DNA of 53,026 nucleotides from Cupriavidus pauculus (GCF_022179805.1 NZ_BPUO01000026.1:1-53026); one strand, 5' to 3'; counted from the stretch's first letter, positions 1 to 7,394 are shown. A program made the numbers and translations. Notes: generated from the letters alone by a model not told the origin.

Positions 1-38
1 ACGCGTTGATCCATGAGTGACACTTCCTTCCATGGCAT
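1..38 (-). CDS. IS481-family transposase, N-terminal fragment (runs off the window)
   Basis: Only the first 12 codons are present, read on the minus strand from ATG at 38: MPWKEVSLMDQR. A GGAGA Shine-Dalgarno lies a few bases upstream of the ATG, at about 45-49 on the plus strand. Known: IS481 transposases start with a helix-turn-helix region and carry a downstream DDE integrase core; none of the core is visible here. The gene is cut by the window edge, not necessarily by mutation. Other IS families with a similar N-terminus cannot be excluded. Confidence 0.65.
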   Translation of the reverse strand, partial: MPWKEVSLMDQR

Positions 39-77
39 GGCAGGTCTCCAAAAAGACACTGCCGGCCAGTCTAGACG

Positions 78-116
78 TGTTACCCATGTTCCCGAACGGG
101 TGTTACCTATGTTCCC
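78..116. repeat. Two 16-bp direct repeats in the IS terminus
   Basis: tgttacccatgttccc at 78-93 and tgttacctatgttccc at 101-116 differ at one base and start 23 bp apart. They lie between the IS tip and the transposase start. In the IS orientation they read GGGAACATRGGTAACA. Spaced iterons like these near an IS end usually serve as transposase binding sites (inference). Confidence 0.7.
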
Positions 117-126
117 GGTCTGTACA

Positions 127-263
127 CCGCTTTGCGGGAGAGGGGCAGGGGGTGAGGGCGGGGACTTGAAGTACTAACCAGATCCGCCAAGCACGACACG
201 CCTTGCCCTCACCCCCAACCCCCCAGAGGGAGAGGGGAGCAAAAACAGGGGAGAGGGGAGCAA
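127..263. repeat. Dispersed palindromic repeat, copy a (left arm cut by the IS)
   Basis: The stretch begins with ccgctttgcgggagagg, the loop and right arm of a ctctcccgc/gcgggagag hairpin whose left arm is replaced by the IS. It continues with a G-rich block, a central segment containing cttgaag and gccaagcacgacacgcc, then ccctcacccccaacccc and a second agggagaggggagc arm. The central segment matches copy c (31346-31500), so these two form one subfamily. No gene is visible between the IS and about 363. Confidence 0.8.
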
Positions 264-362
264 CATCAAGCGGGGCGAAGGAGCCAAAGCTCCACCGTCT
301 TTACGCCTTCTTGACACCCCGCCCGCCAAACCCTGCATCAAATTGACGCGTGCATCCCTAGC

Positions 363-731
363 ATGGATCCATGTTCAACAGACGATCCGCTCCGCGCGGA
401 TTCTCGCTTTATGCGACAGTCATCGAGTCTCGCCGTGGCGTTTGCATCGGTACCGCGCCGCCGCGCCGTTCCCCAGGATCAATGGATCCGCCTGCGCCTG
501 GCGGTGTCGTCGGCGCAGGTGTTCGCGCTGCGCCAGACGCTGCATCGCGCGATTGGCAGCATGGCGCGGATCTACGTGGTGGAAGTCGACCATCGCAACG
601 GTGAGACGTCGCTGCATGTGGAGGTGGAACGTGGGGATCGCGATGCGGCGATGCACGCCATCATGGCGGCGCTGCCGGCTGCGGAATTCGGCACGGCCAC
701 CGTGCTCGGAGACGACCATGGCAAGCACTGA
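363..731 (+). CDS. Unrecognised small protein, possibly ACT/ferredoxin-like fold
   Basis: A 122-residue frame whose stop overlaps the start of the downstream DapA-family gene by 14 bp, suggesting translational coupling. Codon use from about 480 looks typical of the neighbours. The part from roughly residue 40 onward (RLRLAVSSAQVFALRQ ... IYVVEVDH ... SLHVEVERG) alternates strand-like and helix-like stretches compatible with a beta-alpha-beta-beta-alpha-beta ACT-type sandwich; this is a pattern judgement, not a family match. The start is uncertain: neither the ATG at 363 nor the in-frame ATG at 411 has a convincing ribosome binding site, and the first 30 residues look poorly conserved in character. 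Function unknown. Confidence 0.5.
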   Translation: MDPCSTDDPLRADSRFMRQSSSLAVAFASVPRRRAVPQDQWIRLRLAVSSAQVFALRQTLHRAIGSMARIYVVEVDHRNGETSLHVEVERGDRDAAMHAIMAALPAAEFGTATVLGDDHGKH

Positions 732-1626
732 CGCGCGCCGTGGCGCGATTGCCGACGGGCTGTGGCTGCCAATGGTCACGCCGCTGCGCAACGATCAGCT
801 CGACCTCGATGCGGCGCAGCGCCTGGCGTCGCACTACGCGGCGGCCGGTGTCGATGGCCTGATCGTGCTCGGCACGACGGGCGAGGGCGGCCTGCTCAGC
901 GATGCCGAGCGCTTCATGCTGACGGCGGCCGTGATGGAAGCCGTCGATGGCGTACTGCCCGTGATGGCCGGCGTTGGTGGCGTGGCCACGCACGCGGTGT
1001 GCGAGCAGGTGCGCCGGCTCGATCGATTGCCACTGGCGGGCTATCTCGTACCGCCGCCTTACTACCTGCGCGTGTCCGACGAAGGCATCGCGTGGCACAT
1101 GCGCAGCGTCGCCGGCCAGACCGGCAAGCCGCTGATGCTCTACAACGTGCCGAAACGCACGGGCTGCACGATATCGCCGGAACTGGCCTGGCGGCTCGCC
1201 GCCCATCCGCAGATCGTGGCGATCAAGGAATGCGACCCGGCCGGCATGCGCACGCTGGCGATGCAGGACCTGGTTGGCGTGTTTTGCGGCGACGACGCGT
1301 CGATGCTCGACCACCTGCTGGGCGGTGGCCAGGGCGTGGTGCCCGCCGCCGCGCATGTGCGGCCAGACCTGTTCGTCCGCCTGCTGCAAGACACGCGTAC
1401 CGGGCGCGACGAGGCCGCGCGGGCGCTGTTCCGGCAGCTCCTGCCGCTAATCGGCCTGATGTTCGCCGAGCCGAACCCGGCGCCGGTCAAGGCCGCGCTG
1501 GCGCTGGGCGGCATGATCACGGCCGAGGTGCGCCGTCCGCTGATGCCGGCGTCCAAGGGACTGATGGCGCGCATCGACGAGGCCATGGCAGTGCTGCCGC
1601 CGATGCTGACCGCCGAAGCCGCCTGA
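718..1626 (+). CDS. Dihydrodipicolinate synthase (DapA) family aldolase
   Basis: A 302-residue class I aldolase of the DapA/NAL family. The key residues sit at a constant offset of 9 from E. coli DapA: GTTGEGG at 52-58 (Thr pair 53-54), the YY pair at 115-116, YNVPKRTG with Tyr142 and Arg147, and Schiff-base Lys170 in AIKE. This supports a genuine pyruvate-condensing enzyme, either 4-hydroxy-tetrahydrodipicolinate synthase for lysine and peptidoglycan, or a paralogue using another 2-oxo acid. The start at 718 gives the usual family length and overlaps the preceding ORF. It is not beside bamC, the common partner of the housekeeping dapA, so a paralogue elsewhere is likely and the exact substrate is uncertain. 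Confidence 0.85.
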   Translation: MASTDARRGAIADGLWLPMVTPLRNDQLDLDAAQRLASHYAAAGVDGLIVLGTTGEGGLLSDAERFMLTAAVMEAVDGVLPVMAGVGGVATHAVCEQVRRLDRLPLAGYLVPPPYYLRVSDEGIAWHMRSVAGQTGKPLMLYNVPKRTGCTISPELAWRLAAHPQIVAIKECDPAGMRTLAMQDLVGVFCGDDASMLDHLLGGGQGVVPAAAHVRPDLFVRLLQDTRTGRDEAARALFRQLLPLIGLMFAEPNPAPVKAALALGGMITAEVRRPLMPASKGLMARIDEAMAVLPPMLTAEAA

Positions 1627-1693
1627 ACTCCAGGGGCAATGCACGTTCCAACGGCAACCGGTAAAATGCCGGATTGCTTAAAAAATGTGCATC

Positions 1694-2215
1694 ATGTCTC
1701 GTGAATGGAATGCCAGCGTCACGGTTGCCGCCGTTATCGAACGGGGCGGCCGCTTTCTGCTGGTGGAAGAGGAAACGGCGGACGGCCTGCGCTTCAACCA
1801 GCCCGCCGGGCACCTGGAGCCGGGCGAAAGCCTGGTGCGCGCCGTCATCCGCGAAACCCTTGAGGAAACCGCGCACACGTTCGAGCCGCGCGCGCTGCTG
1901 GGCTGCTATATGAGCCGTGGCCGCTCGTCGCGCGACGGCGGCGACACCACCTATGTCCGCTTCGCCTTCACCGGCGACCTGGGCTCGCTCGATGCCGGCC
2001 GCCAGCTCGATACCGGCATCGTGCGTACCGTGTGGATGACCGCCGAGGAACTGCGCGCCTGCATCGACCAGCATCGGTCGCCGCTGGTGATGGTCTGCGT
2101 CGACGACTACCTGGCCGGCAAGCGCTTTGCGCTGGACGTGCTGCACGCGCATCCCACGGCCATCGCCGATACCGTCGCGACGGTAGCCGGCCCGACGCCG
2201 GAGGTGGCATCGTGA
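1694..2215 (+). CDS. nudJ: Nudix hydrolase, NudJ-like
   Basis: A 173-residue cytoplasmic Nudix pyrophosphohydrolase. The Nudix box is visible as GHLEPGE, seven residues, then RETLEET; the catalytic RExxEE core is intact, but the usual glycine after EEx is alanine. NudJ of E. coli hydrolyses thiamine pyrophosphate precursors and nucleoside di- and triphosphates, and is also located directly before mnmA, supporting the name. The stop overlaps the GTG start of mnmA by 4 bp (GTGA), so the two are translationally coupled. An alternative start at 1685 adds three residues; neither start has a clear Shine-Dalgarno. A TAAAAT box at 1662-1667 could be the -10 of the operon promoter. Confidence 0.85.
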   Translation: MSREWNASVTVAAVIERGGRFLLVEEETADGLRFNQPAGHLEPGESLVRAVIRETLEETAHTFEPRALLGCYMSRGRSSRDGGDTTYVRFAFTGDLGSLDAGRQLDTGIVRTVWMTAEELRACIDQHRSPLVMVCVDDYLAGKRFALDVLHAHPTAIADTVATVAGPTPEVAS

Positions 2216-3291
2216 GCGGCAAGCGGGTAGTGGTGGGCATGTCGGGCGGCGTGGATTCGTCGGTCACGGCATGGCTGCTCAAGCAGCAGGGGTACGAAGT
2301 CATCGGCCTGTTCATGAAGAACTGGGAAGACGATGACGACAGCGAGTATTGCTCCACGCGGCAGGACTGGCTGGACGTGGCGTCGGTGGCCGACGTGATC
2401 GGCGTGGACGTTGAAGCCGTCAATTTCGCCGCCGAATACAAGGACCGCGTGTTCGCCGATTTCCTGCGCGAATACTCGGCCGGCCGCACGCCGAACCCCG
2501 ACGTGCTGTGCAACGCCGAGATCAAGTTCAAGGCGTTCCTGGACCACGCGATGGAGCTGGGCGCCGACCTGATCGCCACGGGCCACTATGCGCGCGTACG
2601 GCAGGCTGCCAGCGGCAAGTTCGAACTGCTGAAGGCATTCGACCACACCAAGGACCAGAGCTACTTCCTGCACCGGCTGAACCAGGCGCAACTGTCGCGC
2701 ACGATGTTCCCGCTGGGCGAGATTCCGAAGACCAAGGTGCGAGAAATCGCCGCCGAGATTGGCCTGCCCAACGCGAAGAAGAAGGACTCGACGGGCATCT
2801 GCTTTATCGGCGAACGCCCGTTCCGCGATTTCCTGAATCGTTACCTGCCGACCAAGCCCGGCCCGATGATGACCGACGAAGGCAAGGTCGTTGGCGAACA
2901 CATCGGCCTGGCGTTCTACACGCTGGGTCAGCGCAAGGGCATCGGCCTGGGCGGCAGCAAGGACGGCAGCGGCGACGCCTGGTACGTGGCGCGCAAGGAC
3001 ATGGCGGCCAACACGCTGTACGTCGTGCAGGGGCACGACCACCCGTGGCTGCTGAAGCCCGAGCTCGATGCGGCGGACCTGTCGTGGGTGGCCGGCGAGC
3101 CGCCCGCTGCGGGCGCGACGATGGCGGCCAAGACGCGCTATCGGCAGAGCGATGCGGCGTGCACGGTGGCGAAGGCCGACGGCGATGCGCTGAAGCTGTC
3201 GTTCGCCGAGGCGCAGTGGGCGGTGACGCCAGGGCAATCGGCCGTGCTGTACGACGGCGAGGTCTGCCTGGGCGGCGGCATCATCCAGTAG
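2212..3291 (+). CDS. mnmA: tRNA-specific 2-thiouridylase MnmA
   Basis: A 359-residue enzyme that installs sulfur at C2 of the wobble uridine (U34) of Lys, Glu and Gln tRNAs, using ATP and a persulfide relay. Seen: the PP-loop GMSGGVDSS at residues 9-17, catalytic Cys100 in NPDVLCN, the GHYAR motif, and the second catalytic Cys197 in STGICFIGE, all as in the family. Length is close to the E. coli enzyme (about 368). The GTG start at 2212 is chosen because GGAGG lies 7-8 bases upstream and it overlaps the Nudix stop. A strong intrinsic terminator follows at 3318. No oddities. Confidence 0.97.
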   Translation: MSGKRVVVGMSGGVDSSVTAWLLKQQGYEVIGLFMKNWEDDDDSEYCSTRQDWLDVASVADVIGVDVEAVNFAAEYKDRVFADFLREYSAGRTPNPDVLCNAEIKFKAFLDHAMELGADLIATGHYARVRQAASGKFELLKAFDHTKDQSYFLHRLNQAQLSRTMFPLGEIPKTKVREIAAEIGLPNAKKKDSTGICFIGERPFRDFLNRYLPTKPGPMMTDEGKVVGEHIGLAFYTLGQRKGIGLGGSKDGSGDAWYVARKDMAANTLYVVQGHDHPWLLKPELDAADLSWVAGEPPAAGATMAAKTRYRQSDAACTVAKADGDALKLSFAEAQWAVTPGQSAVLYDGEVCLGGGIIQ

Positions 3292-3317
3292 GACAAGCCG
3301 CAAGACCAGCAGACGTG

Positions 3318-3343
3318 AAAAAGGGGCCGGATGGCCCCTTTTT
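3318..3343. terminator. Bidirectional intrinsic terminator between mnmA and the GST gene
   Basis: A perfect hairpin aaaaaggggcc-ggat-ggccccttttt with a 6-bp GC stem and A/T flanks on both sides. It can end transcription of mnmA (plus) and of the GST gene (minus), which converge here. Confidence 0.9.
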
Positions 3344-3382
3344 CTTGCGCGGTATCGGCGCGGAGACGGCGCTGCGGCCCGG

Positions 3383-3997
3383 TCAGCCCTTCGGCGGTTC
3401 CGTGTCGATGAACGACTGGCGCTTTTCGATCTTTTCCTGGAAGGCCACCAGGTTTTCGTACTGGTCGCGCCAGGCGATGTCCGGGAAGCGGAAATCCAGG
3501 TAGGCCAGCGAGCATCCCACGGCCACGTCGGCCAGGGTGTAGTGGGTGCCAGTGCACCACGGCTTGTCGGCCAGGCCCTTGGACATCGCGGCCAGTGCGG
3601 CGTCGATCTTGCCGCGCTGACGTGCCACCCAGCTTTCGCTGCGCTCGGCCGGCTGGCGTTGCGTGACTTCCAGGCGAACCAGCAGCGCGGCGTCGAGCAG
3701 GCCGTCGGCCAGCGCTTCCCAGCAGCGCACTTCCAGGCGTTCACGGCTGCCCTGCGGGATCAGGCGGCTGACGGGCGACAGCGTGTCGGCGTATTCGGCG
3801 ATCACGCGCGAATCAAAGACCGCGCCACCGTCTTCCATGACCAGGCACGGCACCTTGCCGAGCGGGTTGAACTGACCAATCATGGTGTCGGGCGACCAGA
3901 CATTCTCCTCGATCATCTGGTAGTCGATCTTCTTCTCGGCCAGCACCACGCGTACCTTGCGCGCGTACGGGCTGGTCTGTGACGCATACAGCTTCAT
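3383..3997 (-). CDS. yibF: Glutathione S-transferase, YibF-like
   Basis: A 204-residue cytosolic GST. The N-terminal thioredoxin-like domain starts MKLYASQTSPYARKVR and contains GKVPCL and the FDSRVIAEY stretch that binds the gamma-glutamyl part of glutathione. The helical C-terminal domain has ALADGLLDA and ends TEPPKG. These landmarks, including the C-terminal tEPPK, match E. coli YibF (about 202 residues). The physiological substrate is unknown for this family. The start at 3997 has a GGGGAG ribosome binding site about 7 bases upstream. The gene is monocistronic, diverges from purB, and its leader lies next to the long inverted repeat at 4011-4092. Confidence 0.9.
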   Translation of the reverse strand: MKLYASQTSPYARKVRVVLAEKKIDYQMIEENVWSPDTMIGQFNPLGKVPCLVMEDGGAVFDSRVIAEYADTLSPVSRLIPQGSRERLEVRCWEALADGLLDAALLVRLEVTQRQPAERSESWVARQRGKIDAALAAMSKGLADKPWCTGTHYTLADVAVGCSLAYLDFRFPDIAWRDQYENLVAFQEKIEKRQSFIDTEPPKG

Positions 3998-4010
3998 GTT
4001 CTCCCCTTGA

Positions 4011-4092
4011 GCTTGTTATGAAGTGCATCGGCGCTCTTGGCACGTGTGCGCTGGCAGGCGCGGTGGCGTGCCCGATGGACTTCATAACAGGC
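4011..4092. repeat. 82-bp inverted repeat (long hairpin) between GST and purB
   Basis: Arms 4011-4031 (starting gcttgttatgaagt) and 4072-4092 (ending acttcataacaggc) pair over 21 bp with two mismatches. Inside the 40-bp loop a second pair, ggcacg at 4039-4044 and cgtgcc at 4067-4072, can extend the structure (its last base overlaps the outer arm). It begins 13 bp before the GST start codon. It does not have tRNA geometry. It could be a cis-regulatory RNA structure, an operator or a small non-autonomous element; nothing decides between these. The remainder of the gap to purB shows only a weak -10-like box. Confidence 0.7.
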
Positions 4093-4212
4093 TAACGGAT
4101 GAGCGAGCGCGAGTATACATGCGGAGTGACGTGAATGCGGGGCCAATGCGGGCTTGCGCACGCTGGGTCCGACAAGTCCGAGGGCAAGCCGCACAGCGCC
4201 ATGGGGCGATGG

Positions 4213-4218
4213 TAAAAT
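4213..4218 (+). promoter_or_regulatory. Candidate -10 box for purB
   Basis: TAAAAT in the context ggtaaaatcccgcg, about 160 bp before the purB start. No good -35 hexamer lies 16-18 bp upstream. A very similar ttaaaatcgcg precedes purM and gtaaaatgcc precedes the Nudix gene, which supports use as a local -10 style. Confidence 0.35.
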
Positions 4219-4375
4219 CCCGCGTTGCATTTTTTGGCGGAGCCTGTCCGTGGTCCGTCCGGCAGGCCCCTGCATTGACGGGGCGGTGCGGCGCATCCGC
4301 CGCATCATGGCCTTGTCACGTGGTTCCTCGCGCCCCCGCACGAACCCCCGATTCCTCTTTCTCCCGGTTGCCAGC

Positions 4376-5752
4376 ATGTCCACGTCTTCCCTTTCGCCGC
4401 TCACCGCCCTGTCTCCCATCGATGGCCGTTATGCCGCCAAGGCCGATGCACTGCGCGAATGGCTGTCTGAGGCAGCCTTCATGCGCAATCGCGTGAAGGT
4501 GGAAGTGAACTGGCTGATCGCGCTGGCCCAGGCCGGCCTGCCCGACGTGCCGAAGTTCTCGGCCGCGTCCGAGGCCGCGCTGCAGGCGCTGGTGGACAAC
4601 TTCACTGAAGCCGACGCCGCCCGCATCAAGGACATCGAAGCCGTCACGAATCATGACGTGAAGGCCGTCGAGTACTGGCTCAAGGAGCAGGTCAAGGGCA
4701 ACGCCGAACTGGAGGCCGCCAGCGAATTCATCCACTTTGCCTGCACGTCAGAAGACATCAACAACACGTCGCACGGCATGATGCTCAAGGGCGCCCGCGA
4801 TGGCGTGATCGTGCCGGCGCTCAAGCGCGTGCACGCCCGCCTGGTGGAACTGGCCAAGCTGAACGCCACGCAGCCGATGCTGTCGCGCACGCACGGCCAG
4901 CCGGCCAGCCCGACCACGCTGGGCAAGGAAATGGCCAACGTGGCGGCCCGCCTGGCGCGCGCCATCGAGCGCGTGGAGCGTGTGGAACTGCTGGGCAAGA
5001 TGAACGGCGCCGTCGGCAACTACAACGCCCACCTGTCGGCGTACCCGTCGTTCGACTGGGAAGCGTTTTCGAAGCAGGTGATCGAGCAGCGCCTGGGCCT
5101 GACGTTCAACCCGTACACGATCCAGATCGAGCCGCACGACTACATGGCCGAGCTGTTCGACGCCATCGCCCGTGCCAACACGATCCTGCTGGACCTGAAC
5201 CGCGACGTGTGGGGCTATATCGCGCTGGGTTACTTCAAGCAGAAGACCAAGGCCGGTGAAATTGGCTCTTCGACCATGCCGCACAAGGTCAACCCGATCG
5301 ATTTCGAAAATTCGGAAGGCAACGTCGGCCTGGCCAATGCCGTGCTGCGCCACCTGTCGGAAAAGCTGCCGCTGTCGCGCTGGCAGCGTGACCTGACCGA
5401 TTCCACCGTGCTGCGCAACATGGGCGTGGCCTTCGGCTACAGCCTGCTGGCCTACGAGGCCTGCCTGCGTGGCCTGGGCAAGCTGGAAACCAATCCCGAG
5501 CGCCTGGACGAAGACCTGGACAACTGCTGGGAAGTGCTGGCCGAGCCGGTGCAGACCGTGATGCGCCGCTTTGGTGTGCCCAACCCGTACGAGCAACTGA
5601 AGGAACTGACGCGCGGCAAGGGTATTTCGCGCGAGGCACTACAGACGTTCGTGCAAGGCCTGGCGATTCCCGACGACGCCAAGAAGCTGCTGCTGGAGAT
5701 GACCCCGGCCAGCTACATCGGCAAGGCCGTGGAACTGGCCAACCGCATCTGA
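4376..5752 (+). CDS. purB: Adenylosuccinate lyase PurB
   Basis: A 458-residue enzyme acting twice in purine synthesis: it splits SAICAR to AICAR plus fumarate, and adenylosuccinate to AMP plus fumarate. Seen: the fumarase/aspartase superfamily signature GSSTMPHKVNPIDFENSEGN with the catalytic serine loop, the TSEDINNTSHG region, and RTHGQPASPTT with the catalytic histidine. Length matches E. coli PurB (456). The start at 4376 (MSTSSLSPLTALSPIDGRY) aligns with family starts; the open frame extends upstream but the extra 74 residues look non-coding. An intrinsic terminator follows at 5801. purM, another purine gene, is at the far end of the window and not linked. Confidence 0.96.
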   Translation: MSTSSLSPLTALSPIDGRYAAKADALREWLSEAAFMRNRVKVEVNWLIALAQAGLPDVPKFSAASEAALQALVDNFTEADAARIKDIEAVTNHDVKAVEYWLKEQVKGNAELEAASEFIHFACTSEDINNTSHGMMLKGARDGVIVPALKRVHARLVELAKLNATQPMLSRTHGQPASPTTLGKEMANVAARLARAIERVERVELLGKMNGAVGNYNAHLSAYPSFDWEAFSKQVIEQRLGLTFNPYTIQIEPHDYMAELFDAIARANTILLDLNRDVWGYIALGYFKQKTKAGEIGSSTMPHKVNPIDFENSEGNVGLANAVLRHLSEKLPLSRWQRDLTDSTVLRNMGVAFGYSLLAYEACLRGLGKLETNPERLDEDLDNCWEVLAEPVQTVMRRFGVPNPYEQLKELTRGKGISREALQTFVQGLAIPDDAKKLLLEMTPASYIGKAVELANRI

Positions 5753-5800
5753 CGCACACGATTTTGCCGCCGCCGGCGCCATGCGTGGCGGCAGGACAAC

Positions 5801-5829
5801 AAGGGCTGACCTCCGGGTCGGCCTTTTTT
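5801..5829 (+). terminator. Intrinsic terminator of purB
   Basis: Stem ggctgacc / ggtcggcc (one G-T pair) with a tccg loop, followed by six T residues at 5824-5829. Confidence 0.85.
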
Positions 5830-5943
5830 GTTTGCCGCCGAGGTTTCGAGAGAAATTACCGGGCCGAGACCGGGAACCCGCGCCGGATGCACTCGGGCGC
5901 GCTACGATCGGTTCCCACGCGGAGGGTGCGACACGTCGGCACA

Positions 5944-5972
5944 TCAAATGATTTGAACAACTTCATGAAGTT
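5944..5972. promoter_or_regulatory. Two adjacent palindromes upstream of the cytochrome b561 gene
   Basis: tcaaatgatttga (5944-5956, 6-bp arms around one G) and aacttcatgaagtt (5959-5972, perfect 14-bp palindrome) lie 2 bp apart, about 145 bp before the start codon. Twin AT-rich palindromes in otherwise GC-rich DNA suggest an operator for a dimeric regulator (inference). I cannot assign the regulator. The rest of the 5830-6114 gap shows no ORF of note. Confidence 0.4.
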
Positions 5973-6114
5973 CGACGTTTCCAACCCGATGCCGGTCACC
6001 CAATAATGCGAGAATTGCTGGCGACTTACCGGACCAGTGTTGCGGCGAACCGCACGGAGTGCCGTTTTGCCGCCGCAAGAGAACAAACAACAAGGATCGA
6101 AGGGATTGATTGAG

Positions 6115-6678
6115 ATGGGCAAGCATGCATCCGGGCCGGGGGGCCAGGCGAACTACACCGCCACTGCCATCGGCCTGCACTGGCTGATCGCCTTCGGCAT
6201 CTTTGCCGCGTTCGGGCTCGGGCTGTACATGACCGGCATTCCCGGCCTGACGCCGACCAAGCTCAAGCTGTTTTCGTGGCACAAGTGGCTGGGCGTGACG
6301 ATCTTCATCGTCGCCGTGCTGCGCGTGATCTGGCGCGCCACCCATGCCGCGCCGCCCGTGGCGCCGGGCACGCCCGCCTGGCAGGCCCGCGCCGCCGCCG
6401 CCGCGCACCACATGCTCTACGTGCTGATCCTGATCGTGCCGATCACCGGCTACCTGTACAGCCTGGCCGCCGGCGTGCCCGTGGTGTACCTGGGCCTGTG
6501 GAAGCTGCCGGTGCTGATCGAGGCCAGCGACACACTCAAGCCGATCTTCAAGTTCGCCCATATCTGGCTGAACTACGGCATGGCGGCCATCGTCGTGGTG
6601 CACGCCGCCGCGGCCATCAAGCACCAGCTCGTGGACCGCGATGGCACGCTGGGCCGCATGATTCCGTTCCTGCGCTGA
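6115..6678 (+). CDS. Cytochrome b561 family membrane protein
   Basis: A 187-residue integral membrane dihaem cytochrome b of the CybB/YceJ type. Four hydrophobic segments are visible (about 17-40, 56-73, 98-122 and 146-166). Histidines in or near them, including His22 (GLHW), His56 (SWHKW), His149 and His163, are the likely haem ligands. The family shuttles electrons between the quinone pool and partner proteins; CybB of E. coli oxidises superoxide. Two YceI genes follow on the same strand, as in the E. coli yceJ-yceI pair, implying a shared role in isoprenoid-quinone or stress handling at the envelope. The start at 6115 has an AAGGGA about 10 bases upstream. Confidence 0.92.
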   Translation: MGKHASGPGGQANYTATAIGLHWLIAFGIFAAFGLGLYMTGIPGLTPTKLKLFSWHKWLGVTIFIVAVLRVIWRATHAAPPVAPGTPAWQARAAAAAHHMLYVLILIVPITGYLYSLAAGVPVVYLGLWKLPVLIEASDTLKPIFKFAHIWLNYGMAAIVVVHAAAAIKHQLVDRDGTLGRMIPFLR

Positions 6679-6739
6679 TTTTCCGCAAATGCCTGCCCGA
6701 TCAACCGGCCGTGATGGCCAGTCACAACTGGAGTCTCAG

Positions 6740-7315
6740 ATGAAACGCATGTCCCGTCCCGGCACGATCCTTGTGGCGGCCGCCCTGGCAACCGCCGGCT
6801 TCGCCGCCAACCTGGCATGGGCGCAGATCGATGCCGCCAAGAGCACGGTCACGGCCACCGCCAAGCAGATCGGCGTGCCGATGGAAGGCAAGTTCAAGAA
6901 GTTCGACGCCACCGTCGACTTCGATCCGGCAAAGCTGGCTACGTCTTCGGCCAAGATCGAGATCGACGTGGCCACGTTCGAGATCGGCGACGCCGAGACG
7001 ACCAAGGAAGTGAAAGGCAAGGACTGGTTCGACGCCGGCAAGTTTCCGAAGGCCGTGTTCCAGTCGACCAGCATCAAGGCCGGCGCCGCGGGCAAGTTCG
7101 ACGTGGCCGGCAAGCTGACCATCAAGGGCAAGACCATCGACGTGACGGTGCCTGCCACGTACAAGCAGGAAAACGGCAGCCAGGTGTTTGACGGCGTGCT
7201 GCCGATCAAGCGCACCACGTTCAATATCGGCGACGGCGAGTGGAAAGACACTTCCGTCGTGGCCGACGACGTCCAGATCAAGTTCCATATCGTGACCCCG
7301 GCAAAGAAGGGCTGA
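6740..7315 (+). CDS. YceI-family periplasmic protein (first copy)
   Basis: A 191-residue secreted lipocalin-like protein. A signal peptide (basic MKRMSRPG, hydrophobic core, cleavage after AWA near residue 28) precedes a YceI beta-barrel with STVTATAKQIGVPMEG, KGKDWFDAGKFPKAVF and KLTIKGKTIDVTVP. Known: YceI proteins bind long polyisoprenoid or amphiphilic ligands; the cellular role is unsettled. The start at 6740 is chosen because GGAG lies about 8 bases upstream and it begins the signal peptide. It lies 61 bp after the cytochrome b561 gene and 79 bp before a second YceI gene, forming a likely operon. The two YceI copies are clearly divergent paralogues. Confidence 0.92.
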   Translation: MKRMSRPGTILVAAALATAGFAANLAWAQIDAAKSTVTATAKQIGVPMEGKFKKFDATVDFDPAKLATSSAKIEIDVATFEIGDAETTKEVKGKDWFDAGKFPKAVFQSTSIKAGAAGKFDVAGKLTIKGKTIDVTVPATYKQENGSQVFDGVLPIKRTTFNIGDGEWKDTSVVADDVQIKFHIVTPAKKG

Positions 7316-7394
7316 GGCGGGACCCATTCCGCTCACAGCTCCTTGGCCGCTTTTTAGTGACTTTCCTCTCCAACTTCTTGACGGGAGATCCAAC

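Larger units (their letters stand above)
1..126 (-). mobile_element. End of an IS481-type insertion sequence (truncated by the window edge)
   Basis: Seen: reading the minus strand from about 126, a TGTACAGACC-like terminus is followed by two direct copies of a 16-bp motif, a GGAGA ribosome binding site and an ATG that opens a reading frame running off the window. The deduced start MPWKEVSLMDQR resembles the N-terminus of IS481-family DDE transposases as I recall them. The outer boundary is put at about 126 because the dispersed palindromic repeat resumes at 127 in mid-arm. The other IS end and the target duplication cannot be seen. Family assignment rests on 12 residues plus the terminal motif, so it is probable rather than certain. 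Confidence 0.75.

Noticed and set aside
78..116. CRISPR-like repeats
   Set aside because: Only two copies, 16 bp long with a 7-bp spacer, inside an IS end; there are no cas genes.
1650..1685. Full sigma-70 promoter before the Nudix gene
   Set aside because: TAAAAT at 1662-1667 is fine, but no -35 hexamer with 16-18 bp spacing is acceptable; it is mentioned only as a possible -10.
2107..3744. 545-codon minus-strand frame across mnmA
   Set aside because: It overlaps mnmA antisense and a different frame of the GST gene; the composition is shadow-like (Arg/Ala/His) and no motif is present.
4011..4092. Could the 82-bp hairpin be a tRNA or tRNA-like gene?
   Set aside because: The length is similar, but the stem is one continuous 21-bp arm. 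There is no 7-bp acceptor stem, D/T arms or anticodon loop.
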